From Caballeronia cordobensis (GTDB taxonomy: Bacteria; Pseudomonadota; Gammaproteobacteria; Burkholderiales; Burkholderiaceae), in the NCBI RefSeq assembly GCF_001544575.2, contig NZ_FCNY02000007.1, positions 124,001 to 188,000 of the forward strand: a stretch of DNA of 64,000 bases. Reading direction: 5' to 3'. The notes under the pieces were generated by a model, which searched no databases, was not told the DNA's origin, and saw nothing but the letters and a program-made list of their open reading frames with translations. Below are positions 1 to 8,348 of the stretch, piece by piece; the first letter of the stretch is position 1, and each line of letters begins with the position of its first letter. The translations under genes and the position numbers were made by a program.

Positions 1-497
1 GCAATTTTTCTATCGACCGGCAATTGATGCAGCATGTACGCGAGCGTTTCCGCATGCATCAGCCGATGCTCGATCGCGACTTCGAGCAGCTTGGCGGGCG
101 GCTCGTCCGCGGAAAGGGGCGCGGCGGCGAGCTTGATCGGATCGAAATGGGCGTCGATATCGGCGCGAACCGTGTCGCGGTACGCGCGCACTTCGTCGAG
201 CGAGGGCCAGTCGGAAGGCTGGTCGGTAGGCAATCCGCCGTCTACCGGGTCGATGCCGAAGGCGAACAACTGGTCGTAGGCGGGATTCGGGCTCGGCAGG
301 TCGAAGAGCCGCTGATCGAAGAGATTGCGGTCGAAGGCTTCGAGATGCCCGATATAGAACACGATGCGATGACGCTCGGCAATCGGCCGGTCGTAAAGAT
401 GCTCGCGCTTGACGACGTCAAAGAGCGCGTCGGTGACGCGGCGCGCTTCGGCGAGGCGTTCGAGCAGCGGATGACGCAGGGAAGGTTCGCGGTTCAT
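1..497 (-). CDS. EgtB/SUMF1-family non-haem iron enzyme, N-terminal part (runs off the window)
   Basis: Reading on the minus strand from ATG at 497, 165 codons are open to the window edge with no stop. The visible part is the DinB-like four-helix domain of EgtB/SUMF1/PvdO proteins. H51 lies in GHLEAFD (50-56), and H144 and H148 lie in EHRLMHAE (143-150). The H51 plus HxxxH layout matches the three iron ligands known in EgtB, which joins cysteine-type sulfur to the histidine betaine during ergothioneine synthesis. The catalytic C-type lectin-like domain would lie outside the window. GGAG about 10 bases upstream supports the start. Which thiol or substrate this relative uses cannot be told from this half. 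Confidence 0.75.
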   Translation of the reverse strand, partial: MNREPSLRHPLLERLAEARRVTDALFDVVKREHLYDRPIAERHRIVFYIGHLEAFDRNLFDQRLFDLPSPNPAYDQLFAFGIDPVDGGLPTDQPSDWPSLDEVRAYRDTVRADIDAHFDPIKLAAAPLSADEPPAKLLEVAIEHRLMHAETLAYMLHQLPVDRKI

Positions 498-662
498 GTC
501 GCCCAATCTCCGTGGCTGGCCAATGGCTTCGCATGCGGCCGGAGCCGGCGATATCGCCAGCTTTGGCCGAACACAAGAGACTAATGCGTAGCGAAGCGCG
601 TGCCAACCGAAATATGGGCGGCGATTATTCGCGAAAGCGCAATAATTGCGCGTGGCGTTCCG

Positions 663-1382
663 TCAGACGGCGCGCAGGGCGTCGAAGTCGCGGATGCGGA
701 TGAACTTGCCTTGCGCCTCGATGAGCCCCGCCTTGTCGAAACGCGACAGCGTGCGGCTCACGGTTTCGAGTGTCATGCCGAGATAGCTGCCCATGTCGTC
801 GCGCGTCATGCGCAAGGTGAACTCCGACGAAGCATAACCGCGCCGCGACAGCCGCGACGACAGGTCCAGCAGCAGCCGCGCGACGCGTTCGTCCGCGCGC
901 AGCATACCGAGCCGCACGACATGATTCACCTCGCGGTTCATCGCATGGCTCATCATGCGATGCAGGCGTCTTTGCAGTGCGTCGGTTTCGCGGCACATGC
1001 GTTCGAAGAGTGTGTAGGGCACGACGCACACGGAGCTGTCTTCCAGCGCGACGGCGTCGCACATATGCTCGCCTTCCTCGATGCCCTCGAAGCCGAGCGC
1101 ATCGCCCGCGAGCAGCAGCCCCGTGACCTGCTCGCGCCCGCCATCGTGCGTGACGACGGTCTTGATCGATCCGGAGCGCACGGCGAACAGGGCGTCGAAG
1201 CGGTCGCCCGCGCGAAACAGCGCTTCACCGCGCTTGACCTTGCGCGTGGCGGAGATGATGTTCTCCAGCTTGGCGACGTCGTTCGGGCACAGGCCTTCGG
1301 GCATGCACAGATGCCGCATCGCGCAGGTCGAGCAGTGCGCGGAATTGCGTCGCGCGCGGGAAAGGTCGGACGTGGCGGTCAT
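663..1382 (-). CDS. FNR/Anr-type oxygen-sensing transcription regulator (Crp family)
   Basis: A 239-residue cytoplasmic regulator. The N-terminus has C17-x2-C20-x5-C26, and a fourth cysteine, C119, sits in VCVVPY. Spacing and context match the four [4Fe-4S] ligands of E. coli FNR (C20, C23, C29, C122). A cyclic-nucleotide-type beta-barrel fills roughly residues 40-150. The C-terminal helix-turn-helix contains ETVSR, the E/S/R set that reads TTGAT half-sites in FNR. This points to an oxygen-labile cluster and DNA binding under low oxygen. The universal stress protein gene lies 109 bp upstream on the same strand, a common FNR/Anr target. A TTGAT-containing site lies just upstream of the start codon. 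Confidence 0.9.
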   Translation of the reverse strand: MTATSDLSRARRNSAHCSTCAMRHLCMPEGLCPNDVAKLENIISATRKVKRGEALFRAGDRFDALFAVRSGSIKTVVTHDGGREQVTGLLLAGDALGFEGIEEGEHMCDAVALEDSSVCVVPYTLFERMCRETDALQRRLHRMMSHAMNREVNHVVRLGMLRADERVARLLLDLSSRLSRRGYASSEFTLRMTRDDMGSYLGMTLETVSRTLSRFDKAGLIEAQGKFIRIRDFDALRAV

Positions 1383-1400
1383 TTTTCTGGGCTTCGTTTG

Positions 1401-1414
1401 TTGATGAATGACAA
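1401..1414. promoter_or_regulatory. candidate FNR-type box
   Basis: TTGAT-N4-GACAA lies about 20 bp upstream of the FNR-like gene. It matches 8 of the 10 specified positions of TTGAT-N4-ATCAA. One half-site is perfect and the other is degenerate. It could mediate autoregulation, but one weak dyad can occur by chance. Confidence 0.3.
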
Positions 1415-1491
1415 AACGATTGTCCCATAGGCCACCGCCCCGGCTCAGTCATAAATTGACGCACCCCGGGGATTTATCAACCTTCTTTACC

Positions 1492-1965
1492 TTAGCCGGT
1501 TGATTTTTCGGATGGCTCCCCCGCGGCCGATGGAATCAACAGCACCGGCAGCGTCGCCTGACGCAGACAGCGCTCGGCCACGCTGCCCAGAATGAGCCGC
1601 TGAAAGCCCTTGCGGCCGTGCGTGCCCATGATGAGCAGATCGGCCTTGAAGGCGTCCGCCGCCTTGATGATGAGCGCCGCGACGTCGTCGCTGGCGGTCG
1701 CCTCGACGGTCACGACTTCGCCGCTCACGCCGCGCGCCTTCATCTGACCGGTGGCTTCGGCCGCGAGCGCCGCGCCTTGCTCCGTCAGGCTCGCCTGGAG
1801 CGTCGAAGGATCGTAGCCGGGCACGTCGAGATACATCGGCCCGGCTTCGACGACGTAATACGGCTGCACGATCGCCTGATGCGTGACGGCGAGATTGAGG
1901 GCGGCCGCAAAGGCGCGCTCGGAAGTCCGGCTGCCGTCGATGGCGACGAGAATGCGTTTGAACAT
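1492..1965 (-). CDS. universal stress protein (UspA family)
   Basis: A 157-residue single-domain UspA protein starting MFKRILVAIDGS. It has the nucleotide-binding signature G-x2-G-x9-G-S (GTHGRKGFQRLILGS), which marks the ATP-binding class. An in-frame start 54 bases upstream is possible. The chosen ATG at 1965 has AGGAAA about 6 bases before it and begins exactly at the family's first beta-strand. Such proteins support survival under hypoxia and other stress. The FNR-type regulator lies directly downstream on the same strand, so a low-oxygen role is a reasonable inference. No clear FNR box was found in the upstream gap it shares with the divergent MFS gene. Confidence 0.9.
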   Translation of the reverse strand: MFKRILVAIDGSRTSERAFAAALNLAVTHQAIVQPYYVVEAGPMYLDVPGYDPSTLQASLTEQGAALAAEATGQMKARGVSGEVVTVEATASDDVAALIIKAADAFKADLLIMGTHGRKGFQRLILGSVAERCLRQATLPVLLIPSAAGEPSEKSTG

Positions 1966-2187
1966 GAAGTTTCCTTCCATGAAGCGATCGGTTGAAGGGC
2001 GGCGTGCGCCGTCTTTCACGCCCTCGCATGATAGGGCGCACGCGTTGCACGGCTGCGCCGCTTTTTTGCGATAAGTCGATCCAGCGCAAACTCAAGCCGT
2101 ACAATTCGTGGTTCTCGACGTCAGCGCTTGCTTAAAAGCGTCTGCGCGCACTCTTTTTTAGCACTTCTTCAGCCTGCCCGCCCGACC

Positions 2188-3765
2188 GTGACTCAGCCGC
2201 CGCACGCCTTACCGTTCAGAACCGCTCTTTTCGCGATGCTCGGCATCGGTCTCGTCAACATGCTCGTCGCGCTCGATCAGACGGTGGTCAGCACGGCGCT
2301 GCCGTCGATCGTCGCGGAATTGCATGGCTTCGAGTTTTACGCGTGGATCGCGAGCGCTTATCTGCTGGCGTCCGTCGTCACGGTGCCGGTGTTCGGGCGG
2401 CTCGGCGATTACTTCGGGCGCAAGCGCTTCGTGATCGCGGCGGTGATCACGTTCACGGTCGCGTCGGTGCTGTGCGGGCTCGCGCCGAGCATGCTGTTCC
2501 TCGTGCTCGCGCGCGGCTTGCAGGGCGTGGGCGGCGGCATGATGGTCGGCACCGCGTTCGCATCGATCCCCGATCTGTTTCCCGATGCGCGCACGCGCGT
2601 GCGCTGGCAAGTCGTGCTGGCGGCGGCGTATGGCATCGGCACGGCGGCGGGGCCGTCGCTCGGCGGCTGGATGAGCCAGCACTGGGGATGGCGCTCGACT
2701 TTTCTCGTCAATCTTCCGGTCGGCGCGGCGGCGCTTTACTTCATCTGGCTGCATCTGCCGAATCTGCACCGGCCGCGCGAGGGCGGCGTGAAGATCGACT
2801 GGACCGGCGCGGCGCTCGTCGCGCTCGTGCTCGGCGGCTTCCAGGCGCTGATCGAAGCGCTGCCGCAGGACGGCCTCACGACGGCCAATATCGCGCTCGG
2901 CATCGGCGTGGTGGCGTGCGCGGCGGCGCTCCTGATCTGCGAGCGGCGCGCGACGCATCCCATCATTCCGCTCGACATTTTCCGCGACGGGCAGATGAAC
3001 ACGCTCTTCACGCTGTCCTTCCTCGCGGGCTTCGTGATGTTCTCGCTGATCTTCTTCGCGCCGCTGCTGCTGCAAGGCGGCTTCGGGCTGTCGCCGCAGG
3101 ACGCCGGGCTGCTCGCGACGCCGATCGCCGCGTGCATCGCGCTCGGCAGTTTCATCAACACGCGCATCGTGATTCATATGAAGAAGCCGGTGAACATTCT
3201 GTCGATCGGCTTTACGCTGCTGCTGTTCGCGTCGGTCGCGCTGGCGTTCGCGCGCGCCTCGACACCGTATCTGTGGATCGAGATTCCGATGGCCGCGACG
3301 GGCATCGGCCTCGGCTTCATTCTCAACAACATGAACATTTTCGGGCAGGAGATCGCGGGCCGCGAGCGTTTCGGCATCACGACGGCGCTGCTGCAATCGA
3401 CGCGCATGGTCGGCGGGATGATGGGCACGAGCATCGTCGGGACGATCGTCGCGCATCATTACGCGAGCGTCGTCGGGCGCACGGTCAGCGTGCTCGGCGC
3501 GCCGGTGGCGGCGCAATGGCTGCCGCGCCTGTCGGACCCGCGCATTCTCGTCGACGAGGCGTTGCGCGACCGCACGCTCGGCGAATTGTCCGCCGCCGGT
3601 CTCGACGCCCCCGCGCTGCTCGACGCGGCCCGCGACGCGCTCGTGCAGTCGATCCACATCGGCGTGATGCTGACGGCCGTCGCCGCGCTCGTGGCGGCGT
3701 TGCTGGTGCGGCGCATCGCGCACATCACGTTTCGCAAGAGCGCGACGGCCGTTCCGAAGTCCTGA
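2188..3765 (+). CDS. MFS drug exporter, DHA2 (14-TMS EmrB/QacA) family
   Basis: An inner-membrane proton antiporter of about 525 residues. Family motifs are clear: LDQTVVSTALPSI in helix 1 (DHA2 motif D1), GRLGDYFGRKR (motif A between helices 2 and 3), RGLQGVGGGMM (motif B) and GTAAGPSLGGW (motif C, typical of antiporters). Length and hydrophobicity fit 14 helices. The start is uncertain. GTG at 2188 places the first helix normally, but no good ribosome site precedes it; ATG at 2235 or TTG at 2128 are alternatives. No membrane-fusion (EmrA-like) partner is adjacent. The substrate is unknown. Confidence 0.88.
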   Translation: MTQPPHALPFRTALFAMLGIGLVNMLVALDQTVVSTALPSIVAELHGFEFYAWIASAYLLASVVTVPVFGRLGDYFGRKRFVIAAVITFTVASVLCGLAPSMLFLVLARGLQGVGGGMMVGTAFASIPDLFPDARTRVRWQVVLAAAYGIGTAAGPSLGGWMSQHWGWRSTFLVNLPVGAAALYFIWLHLPNLHRPREGGVKIDWTGAALVALVLGGFQALIEALPQDGLTTANIALGIGVVACAAALLICERRATHPIIPLDIFRDGQMNTLFTLSFLAGFVMFSLIFFAPLLLQGGFGLSPQDAGLLATPIAACIALGSFINTRIVIHMKKPVNILSIGFTLLLFASVALAFARASTPYLWIEIPMAATGIGLGFILNNMNIFGQEIAGRERFGITTALLQSTRMVGGMMGTSIVGTIVAHHYASVVGRTVSVLGAPVAAQWLPRLSDPRILVDEALRDRTLGELSAAGLDAPALLDAARDALVQSIHIGVMLTAVAALVAALLVRRIAHITFRKSATAVPKS

Positions 3766-3784
3766 AGTCCTGAAGACGTCGCCT

Positions 3785-3812
3785 TTGCGAAGCGCCGCGC
3801 CCCGACTATAGT
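3785..3812 (+). promoter_or_regulatory. possible sigma-70 promoter for the semialdehyde dehydrogenase
   Basis: TTGCGA (3785-3790), a 16-base spacer and TATAGT (3807-3812) read toward the gene starting at 4034. The -10 matches five of six consensus bases and the -35 four of six. It implies a long leader of about 210 bases, so it is only tentative. The 268-bp gap otherwise shows no gene. Confidence 0.25.
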
Positions 3813-4033
3813 TTTTGGCGTCGCGCGGGCGGCCCGCTGCGCGACCGAATTCACGGCGCGGTTCACACCTGCGGGTTCACACCGACAGGGACCGTGCACC
3901 GCATTTGCTTCACCGCCCTCGACGGCGGCCCGCCGCGTTCAAACGGAACGCTTGCGCGGGCCGCGGGTCACTCGGATTGACGAACGGCTGCGCCGCGCGC
4001 GCCGTTCACCGCCCACGGAGATGAGGAGCTGAC

Positions 4034-5611
4034 ATGAAGATCACCGGAGAAATGCTGATCGGCGCATCGGCCGTGCGGGGCGCCGACGCCACGCTCCGCG
4101 CGTTCGACCCCGCGCGCAATATCGATCTCGAGCCCGCGTTCGGCGGCGGCGGCGCGGCGGAAGTGGCGCGCGCGTGCGAACTCGCCGAGGCCGCCTTCGA
4201 CGACTATCGCCACGCGCCGCTCGAAACCCGTGCGCAGTTCCTGGAAGCGATCGCGGACAACATCATCGCGCTCGGCGACACGCTGATTGAGCGCGCGATG
4301 GCCGAATCCGCGCTGCCGAAGGCGCGTCTCGAAGGCGAGCGCGCCCGCACGGTCGGGCAATTGCGCCTGTTCGCGTCGCTCGTGCGCGAGGGCCGCTGGC
4401 TCGCGGCCACGCTGGATTCCGCGCAGCCGGACAGGAAACCGCTGCCGCGTTCCGATCTGCGTTTGCAAAAGATTCCCGTCGGGCCGGTCGCCGTGTTCGG
4501 CGCGAGCAACTTTCCGCTGGCGTTTTCGGTGGCGGGCGGCGATACCGCGTCCGCGTTCGCGGCGGGGTGCCCGGTCGTCGTGAAATCGCATCCGGCGCAT
4601 CTGGGTACGTCCGAGCTCGTCGGGCGCGCGGTGCAGAAGGCGGTCGCGGACAGCGGCTTGCCCGAAGGCGTGTTCTCGCTCGTCGTCGGCGAGGGCAATG
4701 CGATCGGCGAGGCGCTCGTCGCGCATCCGGCGATACAGTCGGTCGGCTTCACGGGATCGCGGCGCGGCGGGCTCGCGCTCGTGGATATCGCGGCGAAGCG
4801 GCCCACGCCGATTCCCGTTTTCGCCGAAATGAGCAGCGTCAATCCGGTGTTCGCCCTGCCGAGCGCGCTCGAAGCGCGCGGCGACAAGCTCGCGGTGGCT
4901 TATATCGATTCGGTGACGCTCGGTGTCGGCCAGTTCTGCACGAATCCGGGCCTGGTCATCGCGCTAGACGGCCCGGATCTCGATGATTTCATCGATCTTG
5001 CCGCCACCGCGATCATGAAGAAGGACACGCAGACGATGCTCACGTCGCAGATCGCGGGCGCGTATGCGAGCGGAATCAAGGAACGCGACGAGTCCGGCGC
5101 GCGCAATATCGCGACCGGCGTGAAGGGCAAGGCGGCGAGCGGCGCGCTGCCGGTGCTGTATCGCGTGAACGCCGAGGAATTTCTGGCGACGCCGCAGTTG
5201 TCCGGCGAGATTTTCGGGCCGACCTCGGTCATCGTCATTTGCCGCGACGAGGACGAAATGATCTCGGTCGCGCGCCATCTCGAAGGCCAGCTCACCGCGA
5301 CGCTGCTGATGGAGAAGGGGGATATCGAACTCGCGCGGCGGCTTTTGCCTGTGCTCGAACGCAAGGCGGGGCGGATTCTGGCGAACGGCTTTCCGACCGG
5401 CGTCGAGGTTTCTTACGCGATGGTACATGGCGGACCGTTCCCCGCGACGTCCGACAGCCGCGCCACGTCGGTCGGCGCGATGGCGATCGAGCGGTTCCTG
5501 CGGCCGGTGTGTTATCAGGACTTGCCGGCGGCGCTGCTTCCGCAAGCGCTGGCGGACGACAATCCGCTGTCGCTCTGGCGGCTGAGAGATGGGGAGCTGG
5601 GGCCGAATTGA
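4034..5611 (+). CDS. alpha-ketoglutaric semialdehyde (2,5-dioxovalerate) dehydrogenase
   Basis: A 525-residue cytoplasmic aldehyde dehydrogenase of the NADP-preferring KGSA dehydrogenase type, starting MKITGEMLIG. The catalytic Cys lies in VGQFCTNPG and the general-base Glu region in FAEMSS. VFGASNFPLAFS and GFTGS are the cofactor-fold motifs. These enzymes oxidise 2,5-dioxopentanoate to 2-oxoglutarate, the last step in pentose, glucarate and hydroxyproline breakdown. GAGGAG lies about 6 bases before the ATG. No sugar-acid dehydratase is adjacent, so the upstream pathway is not set by local context. Confidence 0.88.
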   Translation: MKITGEMLIGASAVRGADATLRAFDPARNIDLEPAFGGGGAAEVARACELAEAAFDDYRHAPLETRAQFLEAIADNIIALGDTLIERAMAESALPKARLEGERARTVGQLRLFASLVREGRWLAATLDSAQPDRKPLPRSDLRLQKIPVGPVAVFGASNFPLAFSVAGGDTASAFAAGCPVVVKSHPAHLGTSELVGRAVQKAVADSGLPEGVFSLVVGEGNAIGEALVAHPAIQSVGFTGSRRGGLALVDIAAKRPTPIPVFAEMSSVNPVFALPSALEARGDKLAVAYIDSVTLGVGQFCTNPGLVIALDGPDLDDFIDLAATAIMKKDTQTMLTSQIAGAYASGIKERDESGARNIATGVKGKAASGALPVLYRVNAEEFLATPQLSGEIFGPTSVIVICRDEDEMISVARHLEGQLTATLLMEKGDIELARRLLPVLERKAGRILANGFPTGVEVSYAMVHGGPFPATSDSRATSVGAMAIERFLRPVCYQDLPAALLPQALADDNPLSLWRLRDGELGPN

Positions 5612-5636
5612 ACCAGCGCTGAGATTATCTCTCACG

Positions 5637-5657
5637 CGAATAAAAGCCGTTTATTCG
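5637..5657. promoter_or_regulatory. hipBA operator 1 (distal palindrome)
   Basis: A 21-bp inverted repeat: CGAATAAA, 5 bases, TTTATTCG. It has nearly the same sequence as the proximal copy 74 bp downstream, about seven helical turns away, so both face the same side of the DNA. Inferred HipB/HipAB binding site. Confidence 0.75.
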
Positions 5658-5692
5658 TTAGGGAGATAATTGGCGCGGATGTGAACGCGAGT

Positions 5693-5720
5693 TTGACAAT
5701 ATGCGTGCAGCGAATAAAAT
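5693..5720 (+). promoter_or_regulatory. hipBA promoter
   Basis: Perfect -35 TTGACA (5693-5698), 16-base spacer, -10 TAAAAT (5715-5720). The -10 lies inside the proximal palindrome (5711-5731), so a repressor bound there would block RNA polymerase directly. Transcription would start about 20-25 bases before the hipB ATG. Confidence 0.75.
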
Positions 5721-5731
5721 CCTTTTATTCG
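5711..5731. promoter_or_regulatory. hipBA operator 2 (proximal palindrome over the -10)
   Basis: A perfect 21-bp palindrome: CGAATAAAA, 3 bases, TTTTATTCG. It overlaps the -10 element and ends 19 bp before the hipB start codon. Autoregulation through such sites is the rule for hipBA modules. Confidence 0.8.
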
Positions 5732-5750
5732 TCATGCAGATAAACGCGCC

Positions 5751-6014
5751 ATGCAACAAGTCATCGCCACCATCGGCCACATGGGCCACGTTCTCGCGGC
5801 GGGCCGCAAGCGCGCCGGTTTGACTCAGGCGCAAGCAGCGGCGCATCTCGGCATCAGCCAGAGCCGCATTTCGACGCTCGAACGCGATTCCGGTTCGTTG
5901 ACGCTAGATCAACTGCTCGCAATGTTCGGCGTCTACGGACTGCAACTTCTGGTGCGGGACCGGCCCGAGCCGCTCGTACTCGAGGCGAACGAGCCGAGCG
6001 GGGCGGACTGGTAA
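5751..6014 (+). CDS. hipB: HipB-type antitoxin, XRE-family repressor
   Basis: An 87-residue DNA-binding antitoxin. The helix-turn-helix spans about residues 22-57 (LTQAQAAAHLGISQSRIS is its core). The protein ends in a short acidic tail closing with Trp87; E. coli HipB is 88 residues and also ends in Trp. Expected roles are neutralising HipA and repressing the operon at the two palindromes just upstream. The stop overlaps the hipA start (TAATG at 6012-6016), so the genes are translationally coupled. No strong ribosome site is visible before the ATG. Confidence 0.9.
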   Translation: MQQVIATIGHMGHVLAAGRKRAGLTQAQAAAHLGISQSRISTLERDSGSLTLDQLLAMFGVYGLQLLVRDRPEPLVLEANEPSGADW

Positions 6015-7366
6015 TGGCGGGCCGCCGGTCTCACGCCCGGTCGCTGTCCGTCTGGGCCAACGGAAGGCGCGTCGCGACGTGGCATCTGCCTGCACGCGGC
6101 GCGGCCGAACTCATTTACGACGATGCCTGGATCCGCTCGGACGAGGCGCGCCCGCTGTCCCTGTCACTGCCGATCCGGCTCGACGGCGCGCCGCTGAGAG
6201 GCGACGCGGTGGTGAACTACTTCGACAATCTGCTTCCCGATAGCGAACCGATCCGGCGCCGCATCGCTCAGCGCTTCCAGACTGAAAGTGCCGATGCTTT
6301 CGATTTGCTGCAGGCCATCGGGCGCGACTGTGTCGGTGCGGTGCAACTGCTCGCCGAGGATGAATCGCCCACGCACGTCGAAACGATCGAAGGCACGCCG
6401 CTTACCGACGCGGACATCGAAAGCCTGCTGGATCAGGTCGCCGGCGGCACGCCCTTCGGTTCCGACGATCACGACGATTTCCGCATCTCCCTCGCCGGCG
6501 CGCAGGAGAAGACCGCGCTGCTGCGGCACGATGGCCGTTGGCTCAAACCGCACGGCGCAACGCCGACCACGCACATCCTCAAATTGCCGATTGGACTCGT
6601 CGGGAATCGTCGCGCCGACCTCACGACATCCGTCGAGAACGAATGGCTGTGCATGCGCCTGCTGCAAGCGTTCGGCGTGCCCGTGGCGAATGTCGAGATC
6701 GCGAGGTTCGGCAGGCGGCGGGTGCTCGCCGTCGAGCGTTTCGACCGCCGTTTGCATCCCGGCGGGGAATGGATTCTTCGCTTGCCGCAGGAGGATTTCT
6801 GTCAGGTGAGCGGCTTGCCGCCGCACAAGAAGTACGAGCAGGACGGCGGTCCCGGCGTGGTTGCGCTCGCGCGCGTGCTGCAGCAATCGATCCATGCGCG
6901 CGGTGACATCGAAACGTTGATGACGGCGCAGATTCTCTTCTGGCTGCTCGCCGCGCCGGACGGCCACGCGAAGAACTTCAGCATTCATCTGCTGAGGGGC
7001 GGACAATACCGCCTCACGCCGCTGTATGACGTCATGTCGATCTGGCCGGTGGAGGGCGACGGCGCGAATCAGTGGTCGTGGTACAAGGCCAGTCTCGCGA
7101 TGGCGATACCGGGCAAGAGCCGGCACTATGGGTTTCGCGACGTCAAGCGGCGGCATTTCAACGCGATGGCGCTGAAGTGCGGTTTCGGCGAGAGCGCCGA
7201 GCCGATCATCCAGCGGATCGTCGAACGCACGCCGGCCGTCATCGACGAAGTTGCGGCGCAACTGCCGGAGGACTTCCCGCAGCGCGTCGCCGAGCGCATT
7301 TTCGCCGGCATGCGCAAGTCGCTTGCCGCGCTCGAAGCGATGCCCGCGACCGGCATGCCAGTCTGA
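6014..7366 (+). CDS. hipA: HipA-type serine/threonine kinase toxin
   Basis: A 450-residue HipA kinase. Key residues align one-to-one with E. coli HipA. S159 lies in SLAGAQEK (159-166, the Ser150 autophosphorylation and P-loop region). D316 and N321 lie in DGHAKN, matching Asp309 and Asn314. D339 in LYDVMS matches the Mg-binding Asp332. All catalytic residues are present, so the toxin should be active. E. coli HipA phosphorylates glutamyl-tRNA synthetase and causes growth arrest and persistence; the target here is unknown. It overlaps hipB by one base and is cotranscribed with it. Confidence 0.92.
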   Translation: MAGRRSHARSLSVWANGRRVATWHLPARGAAELIYDDAWIRSDEARPLSLSLPIRLDGAPLRGDAVVNYFDNLLPDSEPIRRRIAQRFQTESADAFDLLQAIGRDCVGAVQLLAEDESPTHVETIEGTPLTDADIESLLDQVAGGTPFGSDDHDDFRISLAGAQEKTALLRHDGRWLKPHGATPTTHILKLPIGLVGNRRADLTTSVENEWLCMRLLQAFGVPVANVEIARFGRRRVLAVERFDRRLHPGGEWILRLPQEDFCQVSGLPPHKKYEQDGGPGVVALARVLQQSIHARGDIETLMTAQILFWLLAAPDGHAKNFSIHLLRGGQYRLTPLYDVMSIWPVEGDGANQWSWYKASLAMAIPGKSRHYGFRDVKRRHFNAMALKCGFGESAEPIIQRIVERTPAVIDEVAAQLPEDFPQRVAERIFAGMRKSLAALEAMPATGMPV

Positions 7367-7409
7367 TCACAACGGACCGCGCGTCCGCTTCGTAAGGAGA
7401 CACTCGAAC

Positions 7410-8348
7410 ATGATTCACCCTGAGCGCCGCTATCCCGACCCCGCCATCCGCGTGCTCGATCCGCGTTTCAACGCGCTGCGCATCGCGTCGGCGTCGGTGG
7501 AATGTCTGTATCAGGGCGCGCGCTGGTCCGAAGGGCCGGTCTGGTTCGGCGATAGCCGCATGCTTTTGTGGAGCGACATTCCGAACGATCGCATCCTGCG
7601 CTGGGACGAGGAGAGCGGCCAGGTCGGCGTGTTTCGCAAGTCGTCGAACAACGCGAACGGCAACACGCGCGACCGCGAAGGGCGTCTCGTAACCTGCGAG
7701 CACCTCACGCGGCGCGTGACGCGCACCGAATACGACGGCGCCATCACCGTGCTCGCCGACCGTTACGATGGCAAGCCGCTCAATTCGCCGAACGATGTCG
7801 TCGTGAAATCGGATGGCTCGATCTGGTTCACCGATCCGAGCTTCGGCATCGACGGCTTCTATGAAGGCGAGAAGCGCGACGCGCAACTGAAGCCGTGCGT
7901 GTATCGCGTCGATGGTCAAAGCGGCGAAATCACGATGATGATCGATGCCTTCGTGGGCCCCAACGGTCTCGCGTTCTCACCGGACGAATCCGTGTTGTAC
8001 GTGGTCGAATCGCGTTCGACGCCGCGCAGGATCTATGCGTTCGACGTCATCGACGGCGGCCGCAGGCTCGGCGAGCCGCGCCTTCTGATCGATGCGGGAC
8101 CGGGCACGCCCGATGGCTTTCGCGTCGATATCCACGGCAATCTGTGGTGCGGCTGGGGCATGGGCGACTCAGAGCTCGATGGCGTGCGCGTGTTCACGCC
8201 GCAAGGCGAAGCGATTGGCCATATCGATTTGCCGGAGCGTTGCGCGAACGTGTGTTTTGGCGGGCGGCATCGCAACCGGTTGTTCATGGCTGCGAGCCAC
8301 GGGTTGTATGCGGTTTATGTGAATACGCAGGGCGCGAAGGGTGGCTAA
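7410..8348 (+). CDS. SMP-30/gluconolactonase-family lactonase
   Basis: A 312-residue six-bladed beta-propeller of the SMP-30/gluconolactonase/LRE family. Metal-site motifs are visible: WSEGPVW (Glu), LNSPNDVV (Asn), GPNGLAFSPD and PDGFRVD (Asp). These hydrolyse sugar-acid lactones with Ca or Zn. ATG at 7410 is preceded by AAGGAGA at 9 bases, so an upstream in-frame extension over the hipA end is rejected. The 3' end overlaps the convergent GNAT gene by 4 bp. No sugar dehydrogenase lies beside it, so the exact lactone cannot be assigned. Confidence 0.87.
   Translation: MIHPERRYPDPAIRVLDPRFNALRIASASVECLYQGARWSEGPVWFGDSRMLLWSDIPNDRILRWDEESGQVGVFRKSSNNANGNTRDREGRLVTCEHLTRRVTRTEYDGAITVLADRYDGKPLNSPNDVVVKSDGSIWFTDPSFGIDGFYEGEKRDAQLKPCVYRVDGQSGEITMMIDAFVGPNGLAFSPDESVLYVVESRSTPRRIYAFDVIDGGRRLGEPRLLIDAGPGTPDGFRVDIHGNLWCGWGMGDSELDGVRVFTPQGEAIGHIDLPERCANVCFGGRHRNRLFMAASHGLYAVYVNTQGAKGG

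Noticed and set aside
24..584. 186-codon plus-strand frame over the first 500 bases
   Set aside because: It is the antisense shadow of the EgtB-like gene, whose minus-strand protein has clear iron-ligand motifs and a ribosome site.
2209..3723. 504-codon minus-strand frame opposite the MFS gene
   Set aside because: Arg/Asp/His-rich composition typical of the antisense of GC-rich coding DNA; the plus-strand MFS motifs are unmistakable.
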